DNA from: an uncultured Collinsella sp.
GTDB lineage: Bacteria > Actinomycetota > Coriobacteriia > Coriobacteriales > Coriobacteriaceae
Assembly: GCA_900541235.1 (NCBI GenBank)
Contig: UQIW01000011.1
Coordinates: forward strand, 22,620 to 86,619
Direction of reading: 5' to 3'
DNA: 64,000 bases
Below the pieces are notes generated by a model. That model was not told the DNA's origin, made no database searches, and saw only the letters and a program-made list of their open reading frames with translations. A program made the position numbers and the translations under genes. Positions 41,873 through 50,120 of the stretch are shown here, piece after piece; the stretch's first letter is position 1, and each line of letters opens with the position of its first letter.

Positions 41873-42574
41873 ATGATCGAGATGAATGCTGTTGCCGCCG
41901 GCACCGAGCTCGACGCGGCACGTGACGCGGGCCGCAAGGGCGTGTCCGCGGGCTGGTGCGCATGGAGCGCGGGCAACGCTTCGCTGGCGTTTTCGCTGGT
42001 TGTGCGTCCGGATGTGAATATGCACGCCTTCCATGGCCTGCCGTTTGTGGCCGCGATGGGCATGATGGACGCGCTCGTGGGAACGGCTGCGGCACCGGGG
42101 CTGGGCCTTGCCGGCAAGGTGGGTATTCAGTGGCCGAGCGACATTGTGTGCGGCGCGCCCGCGTTTGAGACGTCGTTCGCGCGCGTCGCCGTCAACGGTG
42201 GTGCCGGTGCTGCGGGCATGTTCGGTGCCGTGACGGTGGATATTGAGCGTTCGGCGTTGAGCGAGCTTGGTGTGGACGTAGCTGACGAAGCGCTGGTCGA
42301 GGCGTTGGCCGTCGCCGTGCTGACCCGTGTGGACACCTGGGAGGTTGTTGCCAACACGCCGCAAGGCGCCGCAGGGCCGCTGGCTCCCGTGCTGGGCGAG
42401 TATTTCGACATGGTGCCGCTGCTCGGTCGCCAGGTTGCGGCGGTGTCGCCCAACGGCTTGCCGCTTGCGGTCGGTGTGTTTGCGGGCCTGGACATCTGGG
42501 GCCGCGCGACCATCAAGACCGATGCCGGCGAGCAGGAGTTTCCGCCCGAGGCCGTACGGATTCGCGGTCTGTAG
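41873..42574 (+). CDS. degenerate biotin-protein-ligase-like protein
   Basis: 233 residues, starting immediately after the folPK stop codon. The order of motifs resembles BirA/LplA enzymes but each is altered. A GRKGVSAGWCAW stretch stands where the biotinyl-AMP loop (GRGRxGR) should be. It continues with NASLAFSLVVRP. QWPSDIVCG replaces KWPND, and no KLAGIL-type catalytic Lys is found. The C-terminal part looks like the small BPL domain (GRATIKTDAGEQEFPPEAVRIRGL). It is probably a non-catalytic or repurposed paralogue; its role in a folate operon is unknown. Confidence 0.6.
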   Translation: MIEMNAVAAGTELDAARDAGRKGVSAGWCAWSAGNASLAFSLVVRPDVNMHAFHGLPFVAAMGMMDALVGTAAAPGLGLAGKVGIQWPSDIVCGAPAFETSFARVAVNGGAGAAGMFGAVTVDIERSALSELGVDVADEALVEALAVAVLTRVDTWEVVANTPQGAAGPLAPVLGEYFDMVPLLGRQVAAVSPNGLPLAVGVFAGLDIWGRATIKTDAGEQEFPPEAVRIRGL

Positions 42575-42594
42575 CGTCTCGACTTCGCCAGAGC

Positions 42595-43368
42595 CTACGC
42601 TAGCTCCTGCATGCGGCGGTAGATTTCGCAGATACCCTTGATGGTGAGCTGTCCGTCGACCACGTCGAAGGCGTCGGTCGAATCGGCGACGATGCTGGCG
42701 AGACCGCCCGTGGCGATAACGGTGGCATCCTCGCGGCCCAGCTCGCGCTTCATGCGCGCGACCAGGCCCTCAGCCATGGCGGCGGCGCCCGTTACGGCGC
42801 CGACCTTGATGCACTCCTCGGTATCGCGGCCGATGGCGTGCTCGGGCGCCTCGAGCGGAACGCTGGCGAGCTTGGCGGCTCGGGCGGCGAGCGCGTCCAT
42901 CGAAATGCGGATGCCCGGCGCAATCGCTCCACCAATGTAATAACCATCCTCGTCGATGACGTCGATATTGGTCGCGGTGCCAAAGTCAACCACGATTGCC
43001 GGCGCGCCGTAGAAAGTTTCGGCCGCAACGGCGTTAGCGACGCGATCGGCGCCTACGGCCTGGGGACGCGCCGCGCGCAGCTTGGTCACCGGGGCCGTCT
43101 GCGGCCCGATGACGATGGCGTCCGCCGCGATGCGGTCGGCCACGGCGTGCCATTCGCGCGAGAGCTGCGGTACCACGCCCGCAAAGGCGATCGCGTCGAC
43201 CGCATCGAGCGAAAGGCCGTACATCTTAAAGAAACCCATCAGGCGCACGTGGATCTCGTCGGCGGTATAGGAGCGGTCGGTGGGCATACGCCACGACTGC
43301 ACCAACTCGTCTCCGTCAAACAGGCCCATGGCCGTCTGCGTGTTTCCCATATCGATAGCGAGTAGCAT
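42595..43368 (-). CDS. coaX: type III pantothenate kinase
   Basis: First step of coenzyme A synthesis. 257 residues. Motifs: AIDMGNTQTAMGLF, GADRVANAVAAETFYG, VVDFGTATNIDVID and ISMDALAARAAKLASV. Start 43368 is fixed by the MLLAIDMGN opening and GGGAG upstream; longer in-frame sequence runs back into the tRNA. It is convergent with the folPK operon. Confidence 0.95.
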   Translation of the reverse strand: MLLAIDMGNTQTAMGLFDGDELVQSWRMPTDRSYTADEIHVRLMGFFKMYGLSLDAVDAIAFAGVVPQLSREWHAVADRIAADAIVIGPQTAPVTKLRAARPQAVGADRVANAVAAETFYGAPAIVVDFGTATNIDVIDEDGYYIGGAIAPGIRISMDALAARAAKLASVPLEAPEHAIGRDTEECIKVGAVTGAAAMAEGLVARMKRELGREDATVIATGGLASIVADSTDAFDVVDGQLTIKGICEIYRRMQELA

Positions 43369-43504
43369 GTCTACTCCCGGTGTTGGCATAAAAGGACGCG
43401 CACCATTGTATACGCGCCGCCGACGGCGCTCGGCTGCGATTCGTTTACGGTGATAGGGGCTGAGGGGTTTAAATATGAAGGAATTATGCTCTACGAGATT
43501 TTCC

Positions 43505-43533
43505 TTGCCGTTTACCGAACTCCCGCGTAATAT
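43505..43533 (+). promoter_or_regulatory. promoter of the initiator tRNA gene
   Basis: TTGCCG (43505-43510) and TAATAT (43528-43533) are separated by 17 bases and lie about 32 bases upstream of the tRNA. Confidence 0.6.
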
Positions 43534-43564
43534 TCTTTCTTGCGCACATGAGGCGCCCAGACAT

Positions 43565-43641
43565 TGCGGGGTGGAGCAGTCTGGTAGCTCGCCGGGCTCA
43601 TAACCCGGAGGTCGTAGGTTCAAATCCTGCCCCCGCGACCA
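43565..43641 (+). tRNA. initiator tRNA-Met (CAU)
   Basis: 77 bases including an encoded CCA. The anticodon loop ctcataa sits on a stem with three consecutive G-C pairs (GGG/CCC), the hallmark of initiator tRNA. The T arm reads gtagg-ttcaaat-cctgc. The acceptor pairs positions 2-7 normally, and position 1 (T) faces G72, a wobble where E. coli has a C-A mismatch. Confidence 0.93.
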
Positions 43642-43650
43642 AGAACTTGC

Positions 43651-43681
43651 AGCTCGTCGGCCTAGCCGGCGAGCTTTTTTG
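43651..43681 (+). terminator. terminator after the initiator tRNA
   Basis: AGCTCGTCGG/CCGGCGAGCT-type stem followed by six T residues. Confidence 0.88.
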
Positions 43682-43730
43682 TTATTTCGGGACCGTGTTT
43701 TCGGTCCAATTCTCGGCCTCTCAAACAAAA

Positions 43731-44027
43731 TCTCGATCTGTAACATCTAGACCCGATTTGGGCGGCTAGGTGTTACAGACCGAGATATACCGGTGGGTTG
43801 GGTCGTGTTTGTCTAAATCTGTAACACGAGGGACGGATTTTGCCGAGTTGTTGTTACAGATTGAGATTTTCAGGCAGGCGGGTTTGGTTTGTCTCGATCT
43901 GTAACAGGTAGGGGTCAAAAGTGGGCCTAGATGTTACATATCTAGATTGTTGAGGATGGGTCGAGAGGAATATCTCGATCTGTAACAGTAAGACCCGGTT
44001 TTGCTGAGTAACTGTTACAGATTGAGA
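43731..44027. repeat. array B: four 55-bp units of the alternating inverted 15-mer
   Basis: Units at 43731-43785, 43812-43866, 43892-43946 and 43973-44027. Left arm consensus is tctcgatctgtaaca and right arm tgttacagattgaga; interiors are exactly 25 bases in every unit and gaps are 26, 25 and 26. The right arm of unit 3 (tgttacatatctaga) and of unit 1 are the most changed. The interiors share a central run of A or T and are not random. The region 44028-44169 then leads to the oxidoreductase gene and has no obvious promoter. Confidence 0.92.
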
Positions 44028-44169
44028 CAAACCGACGGGCCGTTCCGCCCCATCCACCTGCCGCTACCTGCTGTCCGCCGATTTCCGTTGCGCTGCTGTA
44101 TTCCCATGCCATATCCTCTAGATAACTACGCGGCATCATCGCCGCCGCGCCTACAAGAGAGGAATGTCC

Positions 44170-46200
44170 ATGACCACACCTGCATCCAAGCTGCTCCAGC
44201 CCATTACGGTTGGCCCCCTTGAGCTCAAGAACCGCATTATGTTTCCGCCGCTGACCACCGGCTACGAGGAGCGTGACGGTTCCATCGGCGAGCGCAGCCT
44301 GGCTTTTTACGAGCGCTTGGCCCGTGGCGGCGTGAGCTACATCGTCATCGGCGACGTCGCTCCCGTCATGACCGCAAGCCCCACGCCCAAGCTGGCAACC
44401 GACGCCCAGATCCCCACGTTTAAGGCGCTGGCCGATGCCGTCCACAAGCACGGCGCCAAGGTCGCGCTGCAGCTGTTCCACCCCGAGTACGATGTGCCCG
44501 GTGTCGGCCGCATGGTCATGGGCTCCATGGCCGCCGCCAAGGCCGCGCAGGAGGCCAAGGCCGCCGGCGACGAGGAGACCTTTGCCGCCAAGATGGCCGA
44601 GTCCAACGAGATCCGCAACCAGGCCTACGCCAAGCTGCACCACGACATGCAGCACTTTGTGAACGAGGCGAGCGTAGAGCAGCTCACCCAGATCAAGGAG
44701 GCCATCGCTGCCTCGGCCGCTCGCGCACAGCAGGCCGGGATCGACGCTATCGAGGTCCACGGCGACCGCCTGGTGGGTTCGCTGTGCTCGGCCATCCTCA
44801 ACCAGCGCACCGACGAGTACGGTGGTTCGTTCGAGAACCGCGTTCGCTACGCGCTGGAGGTCGTCGCCGCCATTAAGGAGGCCGCGCCGCAGCTGATGGT
44901 GGAGTACAAGCTCCCCGTGATCATGGAGAACCCCGACGGCACGCCGCGCGGCAAGGGTGGCCTGCAGCCCGACGAGGCCTGCGAGTTCGCCAAGCTGCTC
45001 GAGGGCGCGGGCATCGATATGATCCAGGTTGCACAGGCCAACCACACCGGCAACATGGGCGACACCATTCCACCCATGGGTGCCATGCCCTACAACTGGA
45101 CGCTGCCGGTGGCCGAGCGCGTCAAGGCCCTGGTCTCCGTGCCGGTGGCAACCGTGGGCCGCGTGGTTTCGGTCGAGGCCGGCGAGAAGATTCTGGAAGA
45201 CGGCGCCGCCGACATCATCGCCTATGGCCGCTCGCTCATGTGCGACCCCGACATTGCGCTGAAGGCCGCCACGGGTGAGCCCATCCGCGAGTGCCTCAAC
45301 TGCAACAAGGGCTGCGTCGACGCGATTCAAAATCGCAAGTACATCTCGTGCGTGCTCAATGCCGAGAACGGCGACGAGGCGACCATCGCCATCAAGCCGG
45401 GCGAGGGCGACAAGAAGATCGCCGTGGTGGGCGGCGGCATCGCCGGCCTGGAGGCCGCGCGCGTGGCGGCCAAGCGCGGCTACGACGTGACCGTCTACGA
45501 GGCGAGCGATCATCTGGGCGGCCAGATTGTGCTGGCGGCTGCGCCTCCGCGCAAGGACGAGATTATGCGCTCGGTCGAGTACTACGAGAAGATTCTGCCT
45601 GGCCTGGGCGTGAAGGTGGAGCTCAGTCATGCCGCTACCGCTGAGGACCTCAACGCCGCCGACGCCGCGATTGTGGCCGTGGGCGCGCACGACGTGGTCA
45701 TCCCCGTTCCGGGCGCCGACTCGGAGAAGGTCGTCTCGAGCTGGGACGTGCTGGCCGGCAAGGTGGAGCTCAGCGGCCGCGTCGCCGTCATTGGCGGCGG
45801 CCTGGTGGGCACCGAGACTGCCGAGTACCTGCTGCAGCACGGCTGCGAGGTGGCGATCGTGGAGATGCTCGACAAGATTGCCGCGGGCGAGTCCGAGACC
45901 ATTCTGCCGCTGATTATGAGCGACTTTGCAGAGCACAACGTGGAGCAGCATGTTAAGACCCGCCTGACCGCCATTACCGACGAGGGCGTGGAGGCTGTTC
46001 GCACCACCGAGGACGGCGCCGAGGAGCCGGTGAAGATCGCCTGCGATTACGTGGTGATGGCCGTGGGCTCCAAGGCCAACGCGTTTGACCTGGATGGCGT
46101 GACGGTGCCCGTGACCTGCGTGGGCGACTGCTCGGGTGAGCGCACCGCCGACATTGCGAGCGCCATTCGCACGGCGTATCACGCGGCCAACGAGCTGTAG
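44170..46200 (+). CDS. NADH:flavin oxidoreductase / 2-enoate-reductase family enzyme
   Basis: 676 residues. The N-terminal FMN barrel (about 1-370) is of the old-yellow-enzyme type, starting LLQPITVGPLELKNRIMFPP, with an AIEVHGD segment and QRTDEYGGSFENR. The cysteine cluster CLNCNKGCVDAIQNRKYISC (about 378-397) binds [4Fe-4S]. The C-terminal half has GGGIAGLEAARVAAKRGYD for FAD and GGGLVGTETAEYLLQHGCE for NAD(P)H. Such enzymes reduce activated C=C bonds (enoates, dienoyl-CoA, steroids, bile-acid intermediates); the substrate here is not known. Start 44170 has AGAGG 7 bases upstream. Confidence 0.9.
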   Translation: MTTPASKLLQPITVGPLELKNRIMFPPLTTGYEERDGSIGERSLAFYERLARGGVSYIVIGDVAPVMTASPTPKLATDAQIPTFKALADAVHKHGAKVALQLFHPEYDVPGVGRMVMGSMAAAKAAQEAKAAGDEETFAAKMAESNEIRNQAYAKLHHDMQHFVNEASVEQLTQIKEAIAASAARAQQAGIDAIEVHGDRLVGSLCSAILNQRTDEYGGSFENRVRYALEVVAAIKEAAPQLMVEYKLPVIMENPDGTPRGKGGLQPDEACEFAKLLEGAGIDMIQVAQANHTGNMGDTIPPMGAMPYNWTLPVAERVKALVSVPVATVGRVVSVEAGEKILEDGAADIIAYGRSLMCDPDIALKAATGEPIRECLNCNKGCVDAIQNRKYISCVLNAENGDEATIAIKPGEGDKKIAVVGGGIAGLEAARVAAKRGYDVTVYEASDHLGGQIVLAAAPPRKDEIMRSVEYYEKILPGLGVKVELSHAATAEDLNAADAAIVAVGAHDVVIPVPGADSEKVVSSWDVLAGKVELSGRVAVIGGGLVGTETAEYLLQHGCEVAIVEMLDKIAAGESETILPLIMSDFAEHNVEQHVKTRLTAITDEGVEAVRTTEDGAEEPVKIACDYVVMAVGSKANAFDLDGVTVPVTCVGDCSGERTADIASAIRTAYHAANEL

Positions 46201-46275
46201 TTGAACATCGCGGCCAGGCGGGGCGGTAGCACGGATCCGTCTCGCCCGGCTGTGTCCCGTCGGGTGTCAACCGGT

Positions 46276-46313
46276 GCGGGGCCTGCAAGCGCAGCAGGTC
46301 CCGCCCTTTTTGT
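46276..46313 (+). terminator. terminator after the ene-reductase gene
   Basis: Stem GCGGGGCCTGC/GCAGGTCCCGC with one G-U pair, then TTTTTGTTTT. Confidence 0.85.
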
Positions 46314-46640
46314 TTTGCTCCGATGAATGGCAATGCGCGGTAATCATGAGGAGTGAGGACGTCTACTGCCTTGCAGATCACTCAAAAATATTGGGGGAGG
46401 GGTTAATAACTATATCCTCTATACCAAAGGACATAAAGAGATGCCAATTTTGTTGACAAGCGAATGACGATTAGCTGCGAGTCAGCTACCAGCGTAAATA
46501 ATCGATAAAGAAATGTCGTAATTTGGTGCCAAATGCCCAGATAACGCCGCGTCTATTTTAATTAACTGCTTTGAGCAAACGGTAAAATGCTACTATCTAA
46601 CTTGCACGTAAGAAAGCAGATTAACGGTTAAGGCTAAGAA
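46314..46640. other. AT-rich intergenic stretch upstream of the HTH gene
   Basis: Markedly AT-rich compared with both sides. It contains a candidate promoter for the HTH gene: TTGAGC (46571-46576) and TATCTA (46594-46599), spacer 17. I see no gene; a short 60-codon frame beginning 46274 overlaps the terminator and has no recognisable motif. The composition suggests foreign origin. Confidence 0.5.
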
Positions 46641-47045
46641 GTGGCAGGTATGTCGGAAGCAACTAGGACTCGCACGCATGCGCCCGAGGTTAGGCAGCGC
46701 GCCGTCGAGGCCCTCCAAGAGGGGGTCGGTCATCGCGCCCTCGCCGCGGAGCTTGGCATTCCCCAGGCCACGGCTCGTCAGTGGGCCCGCGCGTATGCCG
46801 TGGGCGGTGCCGACGCCGTTCTCAACGCCGGTTCGCATCATCACACCTATTCGTACGAAGTTAAGCTCGCCGTGGTCAAGGACCGCTTGGAAAACGGCTT
46901 AACGGTTCGCGAGGCCATGATCAAACACAAGATTCCAAGCGAGTCTTCGGTTAAGGCCTGGTGCCGCCAGTATCGCGAGAGCGGTGAGTCCGCACTGGTC
47001 GATAAGCCGCGAGGTCGCAAGCCGCGCGTTAAAAAGGCGGAATAG
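46641..47045 (+). CDS. helix-turn-helix protein resembling IS3-type transposase OrfA
   Basis: 134 residues. Two HTH-like halves: PEVRQRAVEALQEGVGHRAL followed by AAELGIPQATARQWARAY, then YEVKLAVVKDRLENGLTVREA followed by IPSESSVKAWCRQY. The tail GRKPRVKKAE is basic. This matches the N-terminal DNA-binding part of IS-type transposases, but no OrfB catalytic gene and no terminal inverted repeats lie nearby. It is either a remnant or a domesticated regulator. GTG 46641 has AAGG 7 bases upstream; ATG 46650 is the alternative. Confidence 0.72.
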   Translation: MAGMSEATRTRTHAPEVRQRAVEALQEGVGHRALAAELGIPQATARQWARAYAVGGADAVLNAGSHHHTYSYEVKLAVVKDRLENGLTVREAMIKHKIPSESSVKAWCRQYRESGESALVDKPRGRKPRVKKAE

Positions 47046-47057
47046 CAAACGGGATGG

Positions 47058-47080
47058 TGCGCCCACAGGGGCGCATTTTT
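47058..47080 (+). terminator. terminator after the HTH gene
   Basis: Stem TGCGCCC/GGGCGCA with loop acag, then TTTTT. Confidence 0.88.
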
Positions 47081-47225
47081 CTTGCCGCCTCTCTGCTCCA
47101 AAGCGGACGTGCCCTTACCCCGTACGCCTAAAACTCCCCAGTTGACCGAAAACCTGCCGCCGCTACTCCTCAATTGAGCTATAACGTTAAACAATTGCAG
47201 CGTTTTTGCACGGGGGAGTGATGGT

Positions 47226-50108
47226 ATGACGCTACTGTATTTCCTTACCCTGTTTCCGCTGGTACCGGCGCTGGGCATGCTGCTCGCGCGCGGTGACCGC
47301 GCCCGCGATGCGGTGGGGCTCATAGGCTCCGGCATTATTATGGCGGTGACAGTTGTAGTCGCCGTCATGTTTTTTGGCATGGGTCCGCAGAGCTTTGAGG
47401 TTGCCTCCGGCACCTCGCATGTGCTCTCGATCATCAGCTCCGTCATCGACGTCATCCTGTGCGCCGTAATCCTGTACAACGCGTACAAATATAGGAACGC
47501 GCTCGCCACGGTGCTCGGCATAGTCCAGCTGGTGGGCTCGTTCGCCTTTGCAGCCATGACGCTGCCCGCGGTCGAAGCCGTCACGGCGACGCCGCTCTAC
47601 CTGGACTACATGAGCGTGATCATGGTCCTCGCCGTCGGCATTGTTGGCAGCCTCATCTGCGTGTATGCCTTGGGTTATATGAAGGACTTCCAGGCCCACG
47701 ACGAGCACGAGGCCGCACTGCGCGGGCAGACCGCGCCCGACCGTCGCCCGCAGTTCCTGGCGCTTATGTTCCTGTTCCTCTCGGCCATGTTCGTCATCGT
47801 GACGAGCGACAACCTTGAGTGGCTGTTCTGCGGCTGGGAAATCACTACCGTGTGCTCGTTCCTTATGATTGGCTACACGCGCACGCCCGAGGCCATCAAG
47901 AACGCTTTCACCCAGATCATCCTTAACATGCTGGGCGGTATCGCGTTTTTGGCGGGCCTTATGTTCTTGCACGTTAACGGCATGCCGCTGACCATCTCGG
48001 GCATGATCGAGCTTTCCGGCGCCGGTACCGCGCAATCCGCACTGCTGGTGATGCCGGTCATCCTGTTGTCGCTCGCCGCACTCACCAAGGCCGCACAGAT
48101 GCCGTTCCACACGTGGCTGTTGGGTGCTATGGTTGCCCCCACTCCCACGAGCGCCTTGCTGCACTCGTCAACCATGGTTAAAGCCGGCGTGTTCCTAATG
48201 GTCAAGCTGAGCCCGCTCTATGCTATCTATCCCGTAACCGGCTTTATGGTCACGAGTGTGGGCGCCATCACGTTTTTGCTTGCTGCCCTCATGGCCATCT
48301 CGCAGAGCAACGCCAAACGCGTGCTCGCGTACTCCACCATTTCCAACTTGGGCCTCATCAGTGCCTGCCTGGGTGTCGGCGCGCCCGAGGCCGTATGGGC
48401 GGCCATCTTTCTGATCCTGTTCCACACGGTGGCAAAGTCGCTGCTGTTCCTGTGCGTGGGCACGGCCGAGCATCATATCGGCAGCCGCGATATCGAGGAC
48501 ATGGACGGTATGTTCAGCCGCATGCCGCACCTGACGCGTCTGATGATGCTGGGCATCATGGGCATGTTTGTGGCGCCGTTTGGCATGCTCGTGTCCAAGT
48601 GGGGCGCCCTGGTGGCGTTCGCGCAGACTGGCAACGTGCTCATGATCATGGTGCTGGCCTTTGGCTCGGCCGCGACGTTCTTCTTCTGGGGCAAGTGGCT
48701 TGCCAAGCTTTCGGGTGTCGACCCCACGGCTCAAAACGTTGAGGTCAATGTCCATAAGACCGAATGGATGGCCCTCAACACCATCGCCGCGCTGCTGATT
48801 CTGTGCTGCGTGGCGTTCCCGGTTATCTCGAGCGGTCTGGTGTCGCCTTACTTGGCCATGGTGTTTGGCCGCGTGCCGTACGTTATTGGCAAGGACGCCA
48901 TGTACCTGATGGTGGTTATCGTGGCGTTTATCGCCGTGGTGCTGCTGACTTCATTCCGCGTGAGCAACAAACCGCACGTCAACGTGTACCTTTCGGGCGT
49001 GGGGACCGACAAATATCGCCATTTCCGCGGCTCGATGGGACACGAGGTGAAGGCCGAAAAGCGCAATTGGTACTCGGAGGACGCCCTTGGCGAGAAGCGT
49101 ATTGGCCCCGCGGGTAGCGTCGTGTGCTGCAGCATTATCTTGTTTGCGCTGCTGTGTTGCGCGTGGATTGGGCCCGAGCGACTTGCCATGAGTGCGCCCT
49201 CGGTGCTGCGCGGCAAGTATTTTGAAGGTTCGGGCGTCGTGGGCATTTTTATTGGCACCGTGGCATTTGCCTTACTGGCGCCGCTTGTGGGCGGCCTGAT
49301 CGACGGCGTTGACCGCAAACTTTCGGCCCGCATGCAGGGCCGCGTGGGCCCGCGCCTGCTCCAGCCTTTCTACGATGTGGCCAAGCTGCTGCGCAAGGCC
49401 CCCGCCAGCGTAAACACCATGGACGATACCTACATGGCGTGCGCGCTCATCTTTACCGTGGTGGGCGGCGGCATCTTTGTGTCGGGTTCCAACACGCTGT
49501 TGTGCGCTTTTATGGTGACCCTCGCTGCGATCTTTGTGGTGTTGGCGTCCGCCTCGACGCAAAGCCCGTTTGCCCAGGTCGGCGCCGACCGTGAGCTGCT
49601 GCAGGTCATGAGTTACGAGCCCGCCGTTTTGCTGATGAGCGTGGGCCTGTACCTTGCCACCGACAGCTTCGATTCCATCGCCGTGACGGGGCAGTCGGCC
49701 CCCATCATCGTGTACAGCGCGCCCATTTTCCTCGCGCTGCTCGCGGTGTTCACCATCAAGCTGCGCAAGTCGCCGTTTGACCTTTCGTACTCGCATCACG
49801 CGCATCAGGAGATCGTCCAGGGCGTCGCCACCGAGATGAGCGGCGGCACGCTGGCCAAGATGACCCTTATGCACTGGTGCGAGACCGTGCTGTTTTTGAT
49901 GTGGGTGGGCATGTTCTTTGTTTGGGACAACCCCGTGAGCTGGGTTGTAGCCCTGGTCGTGATGGCCGCGACGTATTTTGTCGAGGTCCTGATCGACAAC
50001 ACCTTCGCACGCAGCACCTGGCGCAGCTGCTTTAGGCTCGGATGGGGCGTGGCGCTGGTGTTTGGCCTGCTCAACCTTATGCCCATCCTCGTCGACGTGT
50101 TTATTTAG
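47226..50108 (+). CDS. echAB: Ech-type hydrogenase, fused proton-pump (EchA/NuoL-like) and membrane-anchor (EchB/NuoH-like) subunit
   Basis: 960 residues, almost entirely membrane helices. Residues 1 to about 600 are NuoL/MrpA-like antiporter sequence, with VTSDNLEWLFCGWEITTVCS, KAAQMPFHTWLLGAM, PTPTSALLHSSTMVKAGVFL and an HTVAKSLLFL helix. Residues from about 660 are NuoH-like: RMQGRVGPRLLQPFYDVAKL (about 701), GADRELLQVMSYEPAVLL and KLRKSPFDLSYSHHAHQEI. In known Ech enzymes these are two proteins. The reading frame is continuous through the join. It is the first gene of a five-gene operon, and the anchor should connect the peripheral hydrogenase to the proton channel. Confidence 0.92.
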   Translation: MTLLYFLTLFPLVPALGMLLARGDRARDAVGLIGSGIIMAVTVVVAVMFFGMGPQSFEVASGTSHVLSIISSVIDVILCAVILYNAYKYRNALATVLGIVQLVGSFAFAAMTLPAVEAVTATPLYLDYMSVIMVLAVGIVGSLICVYALGYMKDFQAHDEHEAALRGQTAPDRRPQFLALMFLFLSAMFVIVTSDNLEWLFCGWEITTVCSFLMIGYTRTPEAIKNAFTQIILNMLGGIAFLAGLMFLHVNGMPLTISGMIELSGAGTAQSALLVMPVILLSLAALTKAAQMPFHTWLLGAMVAPTPTSALLHSSTMVKAGVFLMVKLSPLYAIYPVTGFMVTSVGAITFLLAALMAISQSNAKRVLAYSTISNLGLISACLGVGAPEAVWAAIFLILFHTVAKSLLFLCVGTAEHHIGSRDIEDMDGMFSRMPHLTRLMMLGIMGMFVAPFGMLVSKWGALVAFAQTGNVLMIMVLAFGSAATFFFWGKWLAKLSGVDPTAQNVEVNVHKTEWMALNTIAALLILCCVAFPVISSGLVSPYLAMVFGRVPYVIGKDAMYLMVVIVAFIAVVLLTSFRVSNKPHVNVYLSGVGTDKYRHFRGSMGHEVKAEKRNWYSEDALGEKRIGPAGSVVCCSIILFALLCCAWIGPERLAMSAPSVLRGKYFEGSGVVGIFIGTVAFALLAPLVGGLIDGVDRKLSARMQGRVGPRLLQPFYDVAKLLRKAPASVNTMDDTYMACALIFTVVGGGIFVSGSNTLLCAFMVTLAAIFVVLASASTQSPFAQVGADRELLQVMSYEPAVLLMSVGLYLATDSFDSIAVTGQSAPIIVYSAPIFLALLAVFTIKLRKSPFDLSYSHHAHQEIVQGVATEMSGGTLAKMTLMHWCETVLFLMWVGMFFVWDNPVSWVVALVVMAATYFVEVLIDNTFARSTWRSCFRLGWGVALVFGLLNLMPILVDVFI

Positions 50109-50120
50109 GAGGCGGCATCC

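Noticed and set aside
43369..43746. Extension of coaX to 43746
   Set aside because: The extra codons are the reverse strand of the initiator tRNA and array B; homology begins at MLLAIDMGN.
28311..44027. Arrays A and B as CRISPR arrays
   Set aside because: The 15-mers alternate in orientation, are shorter than CRISPR repeats, the interiors look related to each other, and there is no cas gene in the window.
46274..46456. A 60-codon gene after the ene-reductase terminator
   Set aside because: It begins inside the terminator, lacks a ribosome binding site and has no recognisable motif.
46641..47045. A complete insertion sequence
   Set aside because: Only an OrfA-like gene is present; no catalytic DDE gene and no terminal inverted repeats were found.
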